Shown one piece after another: positions 51,947-61,743 of a stretch of 64,000 nt of DNA; within the stretch, counting starts at the first letter, position 1; each line of letters starts with the position of its first letter. The stretch is from assembly GCF_002368195.1 (NCBI RefSeq), contig NZ_AP018178.1, forward strand, positions 1-64,000, in the 5' to 3' direction. The position numbers and the translations under genes are program-made. Below the pieces are notes generated by a model. It was not told where the DNA came from. It searched no databases and saw nothing but the letters and a program-made list of their open reading frames with translations. This DNA is from Calothrix sp. NIES-2100 (GTDB taxonomy: Bacteria > Cyanobacteriota > Cyanobacteriia > Cyanobacteriales > Nostocaceae).

Positions 51947-52432
51947 ATGTTAATTGAATACCCAGATTATCTTGTTCACCGACAATGGATGAGTCGTGCC
52001 TTAGAATTGGCACAAGCAGCAGGTGAAGCCGGAGAAGTTCCTGTAGGGGCAGTGATTATTGATGTTGCAGGAAATTTGCTGGCGGAGGGTGAAAACCGCA
52101 AAGAACGCGACAAAGACCCCACAGCCCACGCAGAAATTATTGCTTTGAGGGCAGCTGGGAGAATTTTACAAAATTGGCATCTCAATCAATGCACGCTCTA
52201 CGTAACTTTAGAACCTTGCCCAATGTGTGCGGGTGCTATTATACACGCCCGTATTGGATTGCTGGTATATGGAGTAGACGATACCAAAACTGGTGCAATT
52301 CGTACTGTTACCAACATCCCTGATAGTGCAGCCTCTAATCACCGCCTAAAAGTGATTGGAGGCGTTTTAGAGTCTGCTTGTCGTCAGCAATTGCAAGCTT
52401 GGTTTGCTACCCGACGTGATAAGCGAAATTAG
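51947..52432 (+). CDS. tadA: tRNA-specific adenosine deaminase
   Basis: The 161-residue protein has the deaminase zinc site: the catalytic Glu in HAEI (PTAHAEIIALRAAG) and PCPMCAGA, with two Cys ligands. It deaminates adenosine 34 to inosine in tRNA-Arg(ACG). ATG 51947 was chosen since the family starts near the helical region MSRALELAQAAGEAGE; the upstream frame (51902) has no support. It is an essential housekeeping gene. Confidence 0.92.
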   Translation: MLIEYPDYLVHRQWMSRALELAQAAGEAGEVPVGAVIIDVAGNLLAEGENRKERDKDPTAHAEIIALRAAGRILQNWHLNQCTLYVTLEPCPMCAGAIIHARIGLLVYGVDDTKTGAIRTVTNIPDSAASNHRLKVIGGVLESACRQQLQAWFATRRDKRN

Positions 52433-52543
52433 CAGACAGAGACGAAACTGTCCAATAGGTAGGACACAAGTGATGAAAGAAAAATTACGGTGTAACTAAT
52501 CAAGGTTTCGTCACATTTTAGCTGACAATCAGCAGCCACCAGC

Positions 52544-53347
52544 ATGATGGAAATTTACTCTGCTAACCCTACTTACCAGCAAAAACCAGCAAATACTCCC
52601 GCAACTACCCCCGCAACTACCCCCGCAAATATCCCGGTGGCTCATACTACCTCTACGAATTCGCGGGTTTCTCCTTGGTTAGGTCCTCTGGCGTATCTAT
52701 TAGGACGGCACTTACTTGTACCAACGTTCTTTGGACGAATTACAATCATTGGACAAGAACATATTCCTGAATCTGGGCCTATGATTCTTGCTCCTACCCA
52801 CCGTGCGCGTTGGGATGCGTTGCTTGTACCCTATGCGGCGATCGCTTGTCACAAAAAAAACGACCTGCGATTTATGGTGACTAGTAGCGAATGCAAAGGT
52901 TTGCAAGGTTGGTTTGTCCGACGCTTAGGGGGGTTTCCTGTTGATATTAAACACCCATCAATTACTACCTTACGGCATGGAGTTGAGCTGCTTGGGCAGA
53001 AAAAAACCTTGGTAATTTTCCCAGAAGGTGGTATTTACCGTGATGGTCAAGTTCACCCTTTAAAGCCGGGAATTGCGCGTCTGGCTTTGAGTGCTGAATC
53101 GACTCAGCCAGATTTGGGAATTAAAATTATACCTATTAGTATCCATTACAGCCAAACTTATCCAAATTGGGGTACGGATGTGATTATTCACATCGCCCCA
53201 GCAATCAAGGTTGCAGATTACAGTCATGGTTGTCTCAAACAAAATGCTAAATGCTTAACTAACGATTTAGCCAAAGCTTTGCAACAACTCAGTCACCAAG
53301 AAACAGAAATTACTAACCATACATTTGTAGAGATTCCTAATTCTTAA
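52544..53347 (+). CDS. 1-acyl-sn-glycerol-3-phosphate acyltransferase (PlsC-type)
   Basis: The 267-residue protein has the acyltransferase block HRARWDAL (HX4D) and FPEGGIYRDGQ (second block with Glu), then the third block around KPGIARLALSA. It should transfer an acyl group to lysophosphatidic acid at the membrane. The N-terminal 45 residues contain a Thr-Pro-Ala repeat (PATTPATTPANIP) encoded by ACCCCCGCAACT tandem units. The plus-strand gene is convergent with the S8 protease. Confidence 0.85.
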   Translation: MMEIYSANPTYQQKPANTPATTPATTPANIPVAHTTSTNSRVSPWLGPLAYLLGRHLLVPTFFGRITIIGQEHIPESGPMILAPTHRARWDALLVPYAAIACHKKNDLRFMVTSSECKGLQGWFVRRLGGFPVDIKHPSITTLRHGVELLGQKKTLVIFPEGGIYRDGQVHPLKPGIARLALSAESTQPDLGIKIIPISIHYSQTYPNWGTDVIIHIAPAIKVADYSHGCLKQNAKCLTNDLAKALQQLSHQETEITNHTFVEIPNS

Positions 53348-53653
53348 TTTTGTCATTGGTCATTTGTCATTGGTCAGTTGTCAGTTGTCAGTTGTCAGTT
53401 GTCAGGTGGCAATAAGTAATAATGTCTAATAACCCTTAACCATTGAAGACTAAGACTTAATCGTTGAATATAGCCGTTTTCAGTTGGAAGCAATACAAAA
53501 TTATATCGTCGCGTGTAGGGACGAACGGCCGTTCGCCCTTACGAGTGTATTGGACTCAACCGATAATCGCTATATTAAGCCTTGACCGAAGAAAAGCAGT
53601 GCCTCACCATCTGCCTTTGTTTTGACAAATGACAAATGACGAATGACAAATGA
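53348..53653. other. spacer with heptamer arrays and a palindrome
   Basis: Heptamer arrays at 53352-53404 (GTCATTTGTCATTGG, GTCAGTTGTC) and 53625-53660, and a palindrome GTAGGGACGAACGG/CCGTTCGCCCTTAC at about 53515-53542. No gene. Confidence 0.6.
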
Positions 53654-55756
53654 CTAAATACTCAAATTTAATTCCCAGCTATTCAATTGACCAACATCCT
53701 GTGGTACATAATCGACTAGCCATAATTGCCAACGTCCTTTAGCTGAGGAGGAGAGCAATTGTTTGAGGGCTGGGTGCGATCGCACTGTATATGTTGTTTG
53801 TAAAGCTGTACGGCGACCTAGGGTGCGATTTTGCAATAAAATTTGTTGATTATTGGGTGCAATTAAGTAAATTTCTAAATCGCCTAAAAAATCGTGGCTG
53901 ATGTTAACGGTAACTTGAATATCTTGGATGGGACTGGCTTCGTCCAGGGCGATCGCGCTTTTGATTCCCTGTCTATTATTATCTGGAATCCCTAGGGGGC
54001 TATCATTTCTCCCCTTGATTTGCTTGCTAGAAGTTGCTGCGCCTGTACGCATTTGCTGTGCTGCTTGTACAGATGAAGCTGCATTCACTTTCCCATACCC
54101 AAACCATTGGGAATGACCATTACTGTCGTAAGTTCCTTCACGTAAACCCAATTGGGGGTCAGGGTTAGTGTCCACAATTTTATCAGCGGTTTCTTGTAAT
54201 ATCCGCCTGACTTGTTGGGCGGTTAAGTCAGGGTTTGCTGATAAAATCAATGCTGCCACACCGGCGACTACAGGTGTAGCGCCAGAAGTACCGCCAAAGG
54301 TACGGGTAAAGTCACCTTGATCGTAACCTGCTGCGCCTAATTGATCGGTGGTGAGCATTCCTAGGCCGGAAAGAGAAGTGGCGATCGCTGGTTGTGTTTC
54401 CATAAACCCAGCTTCTTGAAACCACATCCCCGGAGGAGCATTGTTACTAGGGGCACATACTGCTATATTATTACCCCAATTGCTATAAGCTGATTTCTTG
54501 TTCAAACTCGTAGAAGCAGCGACAGCGATCGCATCAGGATGTACCGCAAAACCACTGAGCCAATCTGTATTACCTGATAGCAAATTCTTTGGCCAATTGC
54601 GCTCGTAAACAGTACCATCAACTGGGCGGTTAGCATTCCCCGCCGCAAACAAAATCACACAGCCTTTACCATTGCGCCCTTTGGTGGCAGCGCGGGTAAT
54701 AGCAGCGCGTTGACGCAAAGACAGGGGGAAATAAACAGCCGATGCGCCCCAACTGCAAGAAATCACGCTAGCGCCTTTGTCGATTGCCCAATTGAAGATA
54801 TCCTCAATTGATTCATCATCTAAATACCCAGTGGTGCGAATTGGCATTAAAGCACAACCAGGCGCAACTCCCACAATTCCTTTACCATTTTCCTCGGCTA
54901 CAGCTATCCCTGCACAAGCTGTACCGTGGCTGGTTTCTTCTTGATCGGGTAAAGGTAAAAAGTCATTTTCTTTTAAATCTCTAGGGGCAACAATTTTACC
55001 ACTACCTTGAAAATCGGGATGGTTTAAATCAAAAGAATCATCTACCACAGCCACAACCACAGAACGGACACCGCGAGTGATATCCCAGGCTTTTTCTATA
55101 GAAATATGAGAACCAACTGCCAATTGGTTACCGCCACTGTGGTTAAGATACCATTGCTGGGTATAAAGCGGGTCACGGGGTTTATAATGAGTTTCCTGGC
55201 GCACCAGGATATTCGGTTCAGCAGCTAATACTTCCTTGAGTCCTTGCAATTGATTTGCAATTTTAATGGGATTTTCTGTGGCTTGTTTACTGACAGTAAA
55301 TACAAAAGTATTAGGCAAACCAAGCACTGGTTTTTCTTGGACTAGGTTGAATGTCGTAGCTAGAGCATTTATCCTAGGCTGATCAACATCAGTGGCAAAT
55401 TGAATTGTAATTTGGTCATTGAGATAAACAAAAGTTCCGGGATTATCTTTGAGTTTGTAAATATGGCTAGCAAAAGCAACATTTTCCTCAGCACGGGCTT
55501 GGGACATTGCCTTTTCTAACTGATTGGGTGCGACTGTAAAAAGTTCTAGCCGTGCTTGGGGAATGCTGCGCTGCCAAGTCCCCCAACCAAACTGAGATAA
55601 TACCTGAGAAGGGCGATCGCCAACAAGACGGACACTGAAACGATCCAAAGCCTTTTCTAAAATTAATTCTTCACCACCGCGTTGTAATACCATTCCCAGA
55701 TTGCTAGCGGGAATACCTGTGTTGGCAGAATTGGCGGAATTAACGGGATCATTCAT
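53654..55756 (-). CDS. S8 subtilisin-like serine protease with C-terminal P domain
   Basis: The 700-residue protein has a variable N-terminus (no classical signal), then the catalytic triad in S8 order: Asp in VAVVDDSFDLNHPDF, His in SHGTACAGIA, Ser in GGTSGATPVVAG. The final 120 residues form a P/Homo-B domain (IQDIQVTVNISHDFLGDLE). Such proteases resemble the calcium-dependent protease PrcA described in Anabaena, which degrades cell proteins during heterocyst formation; PrcA identity is likely but not proven here. The lack of a signal peptide suggests an intracellular or leaderless protein. Confidence 0.9.
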   Translation of the reverse strand: MNDPVNSANSANTGIPASNLGMVLQRGGEELILEKALDRFSVRLVGDRPSQVLSQFGWGTWQRSIPQARLELFTVAPNQLEKAMSQARAEENVAFASHIYKLKDNPGTFVYLNDQITIQFATDVDQPRINALATTFNLVQEKPVLGLPNTFVFTVSKQATENPIKIANQLQGLKEVLAAEPNILVRQETHYKPRDPLYTQQWYLNHSGGNQLAVGSHISIEKAWDITRGVRSVVVAVVDDSFDLNHPDFQGSGKIVAPRDLKENDFLPLPDQEETSHGTACAGIAVAEENGKGIVGVAPGCALMPIRTTGYLDDESIEDIFNWAIDKGASVISCSWGASAVYFPLSLRQRAAITRAATKGRNGKGCVILFAAGNANRPVDGTVYERNWPKNLLSGNTDWLSGFAVHPDAIAVAASTSLNKKSAYSNWGNNIAVCAPSNNAPPGMWFQEAGFMETQPAIATSLSGLGMLTTDQLGAAGYDQGDFTRTFGGTSGATPVVAGVAALILSANPDLTAQQVRRILQETADKIVDTNPDPQLGLREGTYDSNGHSQWFGYGKVNAASSVQAAQQMRTGAATSSKQIKGRNDSPLGIPDNNRQGIKSAIALDEASPIQDIQVTVNISHDFLGDLEIYLIAPNNQQILLQNRTLGRRTALQTTYTVRSHPALKQLLSSSAKGRWQLWLVDYVPQDVGQLNSWELNLSI

Positions 55757-55929
55757 AGGAACACTCTATACATAGTATGATTAAAAGTTAAGGGAACTCC
55801 ATTAGCCTGATTTTCAGTCTAAAACACAGAAACTTAGTATGTTGCTTTGCTTGGTCAAAGAGAAAAACAGAGGTAAGATACCCGAAGTTTCCATTTGCTT
55901 TTTATATATTTGTCGCACGAATTGATCCC

Positions 55930-56529
55930 ATGAACCTAGCCGCTGCTGTTCCCTGGATTCGCCTCACTTCTTTATCACTCATAGCAACCCTTAGTCTGCT
56001 ATCACCTACTCATGCTCAGGTAATCAATTTACCAAGCAATAACCAACCACAACCGATTGACCCCAACAATCCCAACAACCTGCGTCCTGTCACCCAAAAT
56101 ACTACCCTATTAAGTATTGAAAGTGGACAGCGTCTTCTCAAAGAAGCCGAAGCTGCTGTTTCTGCTCAAAATTATGATGTAGCTGCCAAAAAACTCCAAG
56201 AAGCACGTCAGGTTTTTAATCAGCTATCTAATTTTTATCAGGATCTCAACGCTAGTTTTTCGGGAATTGACAACAGAGTTTCTGATTCTCAGCGGCAAAA
56301 AGCCAAAGATAGCGCCCAATTGCGAGATGAAGCTACCTATAGACTCGCATTGGTACATCGGGCACAAAATCAATCAGAATTAGCTGTTCCTTTGCTGATC
56401 CAAATTATCAAGAGTCAAAACCCCACAAGGGAATTGGGTAAGAAAGCTTATCAACAGCTATATGAGTTAGGCTTTGTGGATGCACCCTATCCCCGACAAG
56501 GCGGTGGTTCATCTTCTTCGCAAAAATAA
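55930..56529 (+). CDS. secreted hypothetical protein, conserved
   Basis: The 199-residue protein has a signal peptide (SLIATLSLLSPTHAQ, cleavage after HAQ), a Pro/Asn-rich linker, then helical segments SGQRLLKEAEAAVSAQ and AKKLQEARQVFNQL that resemble a TPR-like or helical-hairpin scaffold. It seems periplasmic. No enzymatic motif. It stands before BolA on the same strand at 195 bp, but co-transcription is uncertain. Confidence 0.7.
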   Translation: MNLAAAVPWIRLTSLSLIATLSLLSPTHAQVINLPSNNQPQPIDPNNPNNLRPVTQNTTLLSIESGQRLLKEAEAAVSAQNYDVAAKKLQEARQVFNQLSNFYQDLNASFSGIDNRVSDSQRQKAKDSAQLRDEATYRLALVHRAQNQSELAVPLLIQIIKSQNPTRELGKKAYQQLYELGFVDAPYPRQGGGSSSSQK

Positions 56530-56723
56530 GCAAACCAGCGCCAAGATGCCGTTTTGTGGGCATGGCTTAATGGTAGAATGTATTTATCTCCCATCATTTT
56601 GGGGATGATGGAAAACCAGTGCCTAGAGCGTCTCGTTCCTTAACCTTGCCAAAAATTGCCAGTGGTAAAGGCGATCGCTCTCTATCTGTTAATAATAGAA
56701 AAGAAGTTTTTTTAGGAAATGCG

Positions 56724-56981
56724 ATGATTAGTCCGCAGCAGGTTGAGGAAATGATCAAAGCGGAACTCCCAGATGCACTGATTCAGGTGCAAGATTTGAC
56801 TGGTGGTGGTGACCACTATCAAGTGACAGTAGTGTCATCGCAGTTTGCAGGTAAGAGACTGGTGCAACAACACCAGTTAGTGTACGGTGCGTTGCAGGAA
56901 GCTATGTCAACTGAAGCGATTCATGCACTGGCAATCAAAACTTATACTCCTGAAGTTTGGCAGACAACAGCCGCTTCTTAG
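56724..56981 (+). CDS. bolA: BolA-family protein
   Basis: The 85-residue protein has the class II KH-like BolA fold: IKAELPDALIQVQDLTG, then GGDHYQVTVVSSQFAGKRLVQQHQ, with His residues that ligate a shared iron-sulfur cluster, and LAIKTYTPEVW at the end. The start ATG 56724 has AGGA 6 bases upstream; a longer frame from 56619 is unlikely. It is followed by the CGFS glutaredoxin 147 bp downstream, its known partner in iron-sulfur cluster transfer. Confidence 0.88.
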   Translation: MISPQQVEEMIKAELPDALIQVQDLTGGGDHYQVTVVSSQFAGKRLVQQHQLVYGALQEAMSTEAIHALAIKTYTPEVWQTTAAS

Positions 56982-57128
56982 CAGTTTAAATACAGACTGT
57001 TGAAACTCAGTCGCACGCCAGTTGCTTCAACGCGGGAAACCCGCAAGGGCGCACTGGCTCCTAAAATTGCGATCGCTACAGGCGCTGACTACTCCCGACT
57101 ATAAGCAAAAGTAGGAAACAGAAACACC

Positions 57129-57452
57129 ATGACACCAGAACTCAAAGCAAAAATTGACAACTTAGTAGAACAAAACAAAATTTTTGTTTTCATGAAGGGA
57201 AACAAGTTAATGCCTCAATGTGGTTTCTCCAACAACGTTGTACAGATTCTGAATACCTTGGGTGTTCCCTTCGAGACTTTTGACGTTCTCTCAGACCCCG
57301 AAATTCGTCAAGGAATTAAAGAATATTCCAGCTGGCCGACAATTCCCCAAGTGTATATTGACGGCGAATTCATCGGCGGTTCCGATGTCTTAATTGAAAT
57401 GTACCAAAAAGGTGAATTACAGGAATTAGTGACAGTAGCTCTAGCTTCCTAA
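57129..57452 (+). CDS. grxD: monothiol glutaredoxin, CGFS type
   Basis: The 107-residue protein has the CGFS active site in MPQCGFSNNVVQIL, the WPTIPQVYIDGEFIGG segment and GGSDVLIEMY glutathione loop. CGFS glutaredoxins bind [2Fe-2S] clusters and deliver them, and pair with BolA, encoded just upstream. A clear terminator follows at 57481. Confidence 0.93.
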   Translation: MTPELKAKIDNLVEQNKIFVFMKGNKLMPQCGFSNNVVQILNTLGVPFETFDVLSDPEIRQGIKEYSSWPTIPQVYIDGEFIGGSDVLIEMYQKGELQELVTVALAS

Positions 57453-57934
57453 ATCTTCTGACTCTTTTCTAGTGTATTCTCCCCGCACCATCACGAAAGG
57501 TGGTGCGGGGTTTTTATAGAAAGTACGCATTGACAAAAAAATGTTACTATAGCTTTATCATTACCGACTCCGCCGGATTGATATTAAATTTGATATATGA
57601 TAGACATAGTTTAAATCACCCATTAATAACGTAGCGCTAGCGACTACGGTATTGTTTTGGTTTTTACCGATGTATGCTCAGTAGTGAATACTTATTAAAA
57701 AATTTTAAATGAGCATAACTGGTCTTTGCCTTGATTGGGGCAAGTAACTGGTGTGATATCTATCTAAATAAAGCATCTACTCCACAGATTTATTTTTCCT
57801 AGCGGACTTCCGGTCTGATTACTGATATTGTGTTAGTCTTCCAAATAGCAGGCTGACTTCTTTTGTGTAGCCGTGAATCCGATTCGCACAATACGGGAGC
57901 AAACATCCTTTTAGCTAAAAATAGAAAGAGTCAA
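57453..57934. other. spacer between grxD and a methyltransferase
   Basis: Apart from the terminator at 57481-57515, a small repeat ACGTAGCGCTAGCGACTACG lies near 57629. AT-rich, with no gene. It contains the promoter for the methyltransferase. Confidence 0.5.
57481..57515 (+). terminator. rho-independent terminator after grxD
   Basis: CCCCGCACCA (57481-57490) pairs with TGGTGCGGGG (57501-57510) with a 10-base loop, followed by five T. It ends 29 bp after the stop of grxD. Confidence 0.92.
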
Positions 57935-58849
57935 ATGCTAAATATCATAGATTCAGTACGTCTTCATCAAAAAAAGATAGAAAAAGTTATATCACCTTTT
58001 ATCTTTAATAATATTTTTAATCAAAATGTCAGAAAAACCGGGCATTTTAGGACATGGTTATATAGTCCAATGAACTATGCCAGAATTATGGAAATACCTC
58101 TGACAATGCTCTTATTAGATGCCAAAAAAGAAGAGCTAATTTTAGATGTATCTAGTCCTAAACTTTTGGCGCTTTATTATAGTTTATCTGGATATACTAA
58201 CGTAGTAGCTGCTGATCTAGAAAATTACTTTGTCAATGATTTTGAAATATTCAAACAAGAGGTTGGATTGAACATTGAAACAAAAGTGTTTGATGCAACA
58301 AAAATCATTCCCTATCCGGAAAACTATTTCGATAAAATTTTCAGTATATCTGTCTTAGAACATATCCCATACAATGGAGATACAGAAGCATTAAAGCAAA
58401 TATTACGAGTTTTAAAACCAGGTGGTATAGCAGTCATAACTTTACCAGCTTTTAGTAACTATGTTGAAGAATGGATATCTTCCAAGTCCTTTTATTGGAA
58501 GTCTGCCACTAATGCTGATGGTGCCGTCTTTTATCAAAGAAGATACGATTTAGAGAGTATACATTCGCGGCTGGAAATAAATGATGGAAAGATAGAGAAA
58601 ATTCTATTTGTTGCCGAAAAACCTATTAAGGAACCTGGTTTAAATCATGAGGGAAGAATGCTTCATAATTCATATTATATTGATCATGTCATATTTTCAA
58701 AATATGTCAAAAAATTAAAACGATTCAAAATACCATTGTCCGAGTATTTTGCCGAAAATTATGTTTCTCACAAGTGTCATTACATAACCGAGGATCACTC
58801 GGATCTAAATATTAGACAAGTAGTAATAAAAATCAAAAAAGATGCGTAA
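57935..58849 (+). CDS. class I methyltransferase, possibly acquired
   Basis: The 304-residue protein has a Rossmann-type methyltransferase core: LILDVSSPKLLALYYSL (motif I is degenerate), KIFSISVLEHIPYNGD and RVLKPGGIAVITLPAF. The rest is unusual: aromatic and Lys-rich (IEKILFVAEKPIKE), and richer in A and T than its neighbours. The acceptor is unknown; such enzymes often modify lipids, sugars or secondary metabolites. ATG 57935 was chosen with AAAGAG just upstream; a longer frame from 57863 has no support. Confidence 0.75.
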   Translation: MLNIIDSVRLHQKKIEKVISPFIFNNIFNQNVRKTGHFRTWLYSPMNYARIMEIPLTMLLLDAKKEELILDVSSPKLLALYYSLSGYTNVVAADLENYFVNDFEIFKQEVGLNIETKVFDATKIIPYPENYFDKIFSISVLEHIPYNGDTEALKQILRVLKPGGIAVITLPAFSNYVEEWISSKSFYWKSATNADGAVFYQRRYDLESIHSRLEINDGKIEKILFVAEKPIKEPGLNHEGRMLHNSYYIDHVIFSKYVKKLKRFKIPLSEYFAENYVSHKCHYITEDHSDLNIRQVVIKIKKDA

Positions 58850-59062
58850 CAATTTTTCCTTGTAAGCGTTAGTTGCTCGCTCATAGCAAGTGCCAGAGAG
58901 TCCTAGTGTTCCAAAAATCAGTTGTTTATTCATAACGGTAATCTGTGAAGGCGAATCCAATCATCTACCCGCTCAAAAAGTATTGGCAACTGTTCACAGA
59001 ATCCAAGAAATTTCTGAATTACTTGAATTAGATTTATTTTTGAATTTTGAATTGTTAAGCAT

Positions 59063-61228
59063 CTATGCCCGCACTTTTTGATAGCTATCAGAAACTTCTG
59101 TTTCTATTCCTTGGATGTAATAGTGGTTAGGATCAAAGGCTCCATGTGTTGTGAGCATCATGGCATGAATCAATGCTTTTGCTTTCAGCAGTGTTTCTTG
59201 GAACTCCATCTGGGGATCGGAAAGTGCCACAATACCACCGCCAACGCCAATTGAGGTTTGCTCTGGAGTCAGCACAGCAGTACGAATGACAATATTTAAA
59301 TCAGCTGAACCATTCAATCCCAAAAAGCCAATCGCTCCTGAATAAACTCCCCGTGCTTCCTGCTCTAATCGATCGATAATCTCCATTGTTCTCAGTTTGG
59401 GAGCGCCTGTCATGGAACCGCCAGGGAAAGCGTTACGAATACAGTCTGTGGCGCTCATTCCGGCGCGTAATTGACCGCGAATCGTCGTCACCAGTTGATG
59501 TACTGTGGCATAGGTTTCCACATCCATCAATTTAGGAACATGAACAGTACCCACTGCACATACCCGTCCCAGATCGTTGCGGAGTAAATCTACAATCATC
59601 AGATTTTCCGCTCTATCTTTTTCGCTGTGGCGTAATCGTTCACGCAGGATAAAATCTTCTTCTGGTGTTTTTCCTCGTGGTAGTGTTCCTTTGATGGGCT
59701 TTGTTTCTACCCAACCTTGGCGATCGATGCGTAGAAATCGTTCTGGGGATGAACAAGCGATCGCCACATCACCAAAGCGCAAAAATGCAGAGTATGGCGC
59801 AGGATTTATCTGGCGTAATGTCCGATAAAAGAAGAGTGGATCGGGTGTCGTGTCTGTGTGAATCTGGTTTGTCAAACAAACTTGATAAGTTTCTCCTTCG
59901 TGAATTTCCTGCAAAGATTTTTCAATATCATTCAGATAAGTTTTTTCTGACCGACTTAATCGAAAGATTACAGGTGTCTGTTTCTTCTCAATGACAATAG
60001 GCGAGAGAGAAGGAAGGTTCTCAATCTGTTGTTCGATCGATTCAAACCAGGCTTGTGCTAAGTCGTATTGTCCCTGCTGAACTAGACAAAGCAGATAGAG
60101 GGTTTGCTCTTGGTGGTCAATTGCGATCGTGCGATCGGCTAACAAAAACATGGCATCAGGTAAGGTAGAAGGGTGCTTTAATTGAGATCCACATTCTGCC
60201 TTTAATTCATATCCAAAGTAACCCACAAACCCGCAGTTAAAATCGAAGGGTAGCTCTTCAGATGTGCAGTGTCGCTGTTCCAGTTCCCGCTTGAGATACT
60301 CAAAAATTCCCTCTTCCCTGCGGCTGATGGTATCAGATTTTGTCACAGTGAGTTCTTGGGTTAGCGTCTGATAACGAATCAGCAGACTGTTTTCGCCACT
60401 ACTATCTCCCATAAACGAGAAGCGAGAAAGACTAGTTTCAACACGACTACTGTCTAACCAGAAAGCATTTGGCGAGTTACCAAACAAATGCACAAACATC
60501 TGCTCAGTATCAGGACTCAGATTTAGCTGGCGCGTGCAAAGTTCAAATTTCTGCTGCTGTTTTTGAGCAGAAGAACTTGAAGGTATGGGAGCAGTTTTGC
60601 TATTTCCTGTCCAATACTGTTTTTGGGAAGTTTTATGGCGCTCTTGGGCAAATTTTCGGGTAATCTTTTGAAAATTCTCAAATAAGGTTTGTCCATATTC
60701 AGTGCAGATTGACTCTGGATGAAACTGCACACCCCATAGCGGTAAAGAACGATGGCGCATTCCCATGATCGGGTTGTCATTTGTCCACGCTGTTTTTTCT
60801 AAACAGTCTGGTAAGTCATCTGCAACTATTAAGGAATGGTAGCGCACAACAGAAAAAGGAGAAGGAATTCCCGCAAACAAATCAGTCCCATTGTGATAAA
60901 CCTGACTCAGCCGACCGTGTCGAACTTCAGGCGCATGAATAACTTTTCCGCCGAACACATAACCAAGTCCTTGATGTCCCAGACAAACGCCTAAAAGCGG
61001 TACTTGAGTATTTTGAATAGCTAAACGACAAATTCCAAAATCTTTTGAGTTTTCCGGACGACCAGGCCCTGGTGAAATCACAATGTTGTCAAATTCCCAC
61101 TGTTTCACTTCATCCCATGCAAATCGATCGTTATAAATTACAGTGGGATACTCCCCATTAACTTCTGCAATTAATTGGTAAAGATTAAAGGTATAAGAAT
61201 CATAGTTATCAATAATTAGGGTTTTCAT
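59063..61228 (-). CDS. pabB: fused para-aminobenzoate synthase (PabA glutamine amidotransferase + PabB)
   Basis: The 721-residue protein begins with a class I amidotransferase (PLLGVCLGHQGLG with the catalytic Cys, then FHPESI with His and Glu) and continues with an ADC-synthase domain: FNCGFVGYFGYELKAE, KPIKGTLPRGKTPEED, and the diagnostic PGGSMTGAPKLRTMEIID of PabB (anthranilate synthases usually have AGTLSGAPK there). It makes 4-amino-4-deoxychorismate for folate. Such PabA-PabB fusions also occur in secondary metabolism, but no cluster is nearby. ATG 61228 (MKTLIIDNYDSYTFN) gives the correct N-terminus. Confidence 0.9.
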   Translation of the reverse strand: MKTLIIDNYDSYTFNLYQLIAEVNGEYPTVIYNDRFAWDEVKQWEFDNIVISPGPGRPENSKDFGICRLAIQNTQVPLLGVCLGHQGLGYVFGGKVIHAPEVRHGRLSQVYHNGTDLFAGIPSPFSVVRYHSLIVADDLPDCLEKTAWTNDNPIMGMRHRSLPLWGVQFHPESICTEYGQTLFENFQKITRKFAQERHKTSQKQYWTGNSKTAPIPSSSSAQKQQQKFELCTRQLNLSPDTEQMFVHLFGNSPNAFWLDSSRVETSLSRFSFMGDSSGENSLLIRYQTLTQELTVTKSDTISRREEGIFEYLKRELEQRHCTSEELPFDFNCGFVGYFGYELKAECGSQLKHPSTLPDAMFLLADRTIAIDHQEQTLYLLCLVQQGQYDLAQAWFESIEQQIENLPSLSPIVIEKKQTPVIFRLSRSEKTYLNDIEKSLQEIHEGETYQVCLTNQIHTDTTPDPLFFYRTLRQINPAPYSAFLRFGDVAIACSSPERFLRIDRQGWVETKPIKGTLPRGKTPEEDFILRERLRHSEKDRAENLMIVDLLRNDLGRVCAVGTVHVPKLMDVETYATVHQLVTTIRGQLRAGMSATDCIRNAFPGGSMTGAPKLRTMEIIDRLEQEARGVYSGAIGFLGLNGSADLNIVIRTAVLTPEQTSIGVGGGIVALSDPQMEFQETLLKAKALIHAMMLTTHGAFDPNHYYIQGIETEVSDSYQKVRA

Positions 61229-61491
61229 CTTGTTAATCTCGGTAAGCAATAGATAATTAGATTTGATATATGGAATTTCCAAAGATGGGAGTGAAAGTAT
61301 TCAGTTATTGTCTGTTTTAATATTTCCAGATAGTTTTGCAGCATTGAGCGAATATCTTGACTATTAAAATACATCCGGTTGGATTCTACATGTATGCTTG
61401 CATTTCCTGAAAACAGGCGATCGCTTGCAGAAAGTTTAGAGAATACCAAAAAATAAATTATCCCAAATTGTAAGGGCGGGGTTACCCATTG

Positions 61492-61673
61492 GTGTCAACT
61501 TAAGTTAAAACGCTTATTCCACAGGCATTTTACCCCACCCCTCAATCCCCTCCCCGTAAACGGGGAGGGGAGGTTTTGCGTCAGCAAAGCCGGGGTGGGG
61601 TAACGCGGATCTTGATGTTAAGCGATTTAATTCAAAATCAAGCTTTGGCAAGGGTTTCATGTTAAGTTGACAC
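61492..61673. mobile_element. MITE-like palindromic repeat, copy C
   Basis: GTGTCAACTTAAG ... TTAAGTTGACAC as in copies A and B, in opposite orientation relative to B1 (AAGCTTTGGCAAGGGTTTCA at its right end, matching the left end of B1). The flanks GGGCGGGGTTACCC and GGGTAACCCCGCCCC mirror each other. About 182 bp. Confidence 0.75.
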
Positions 61674-61743
61674 GTATGGGGGTAACCCCGCCCCTACAAA
61701 ACTCCGATCCGTGGGTGGAGTTTTTTATTTCCAAATCCCTAAG

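Noticed and set aside
58890..59081. A 63-codon frame reading NHLPAQKVLATVHRIQE, overlapping the end of pabAB
   Set aside because: No start with ribosome-binding site, no known family and overlap with the convergent gene; kept only as a weak possibility.
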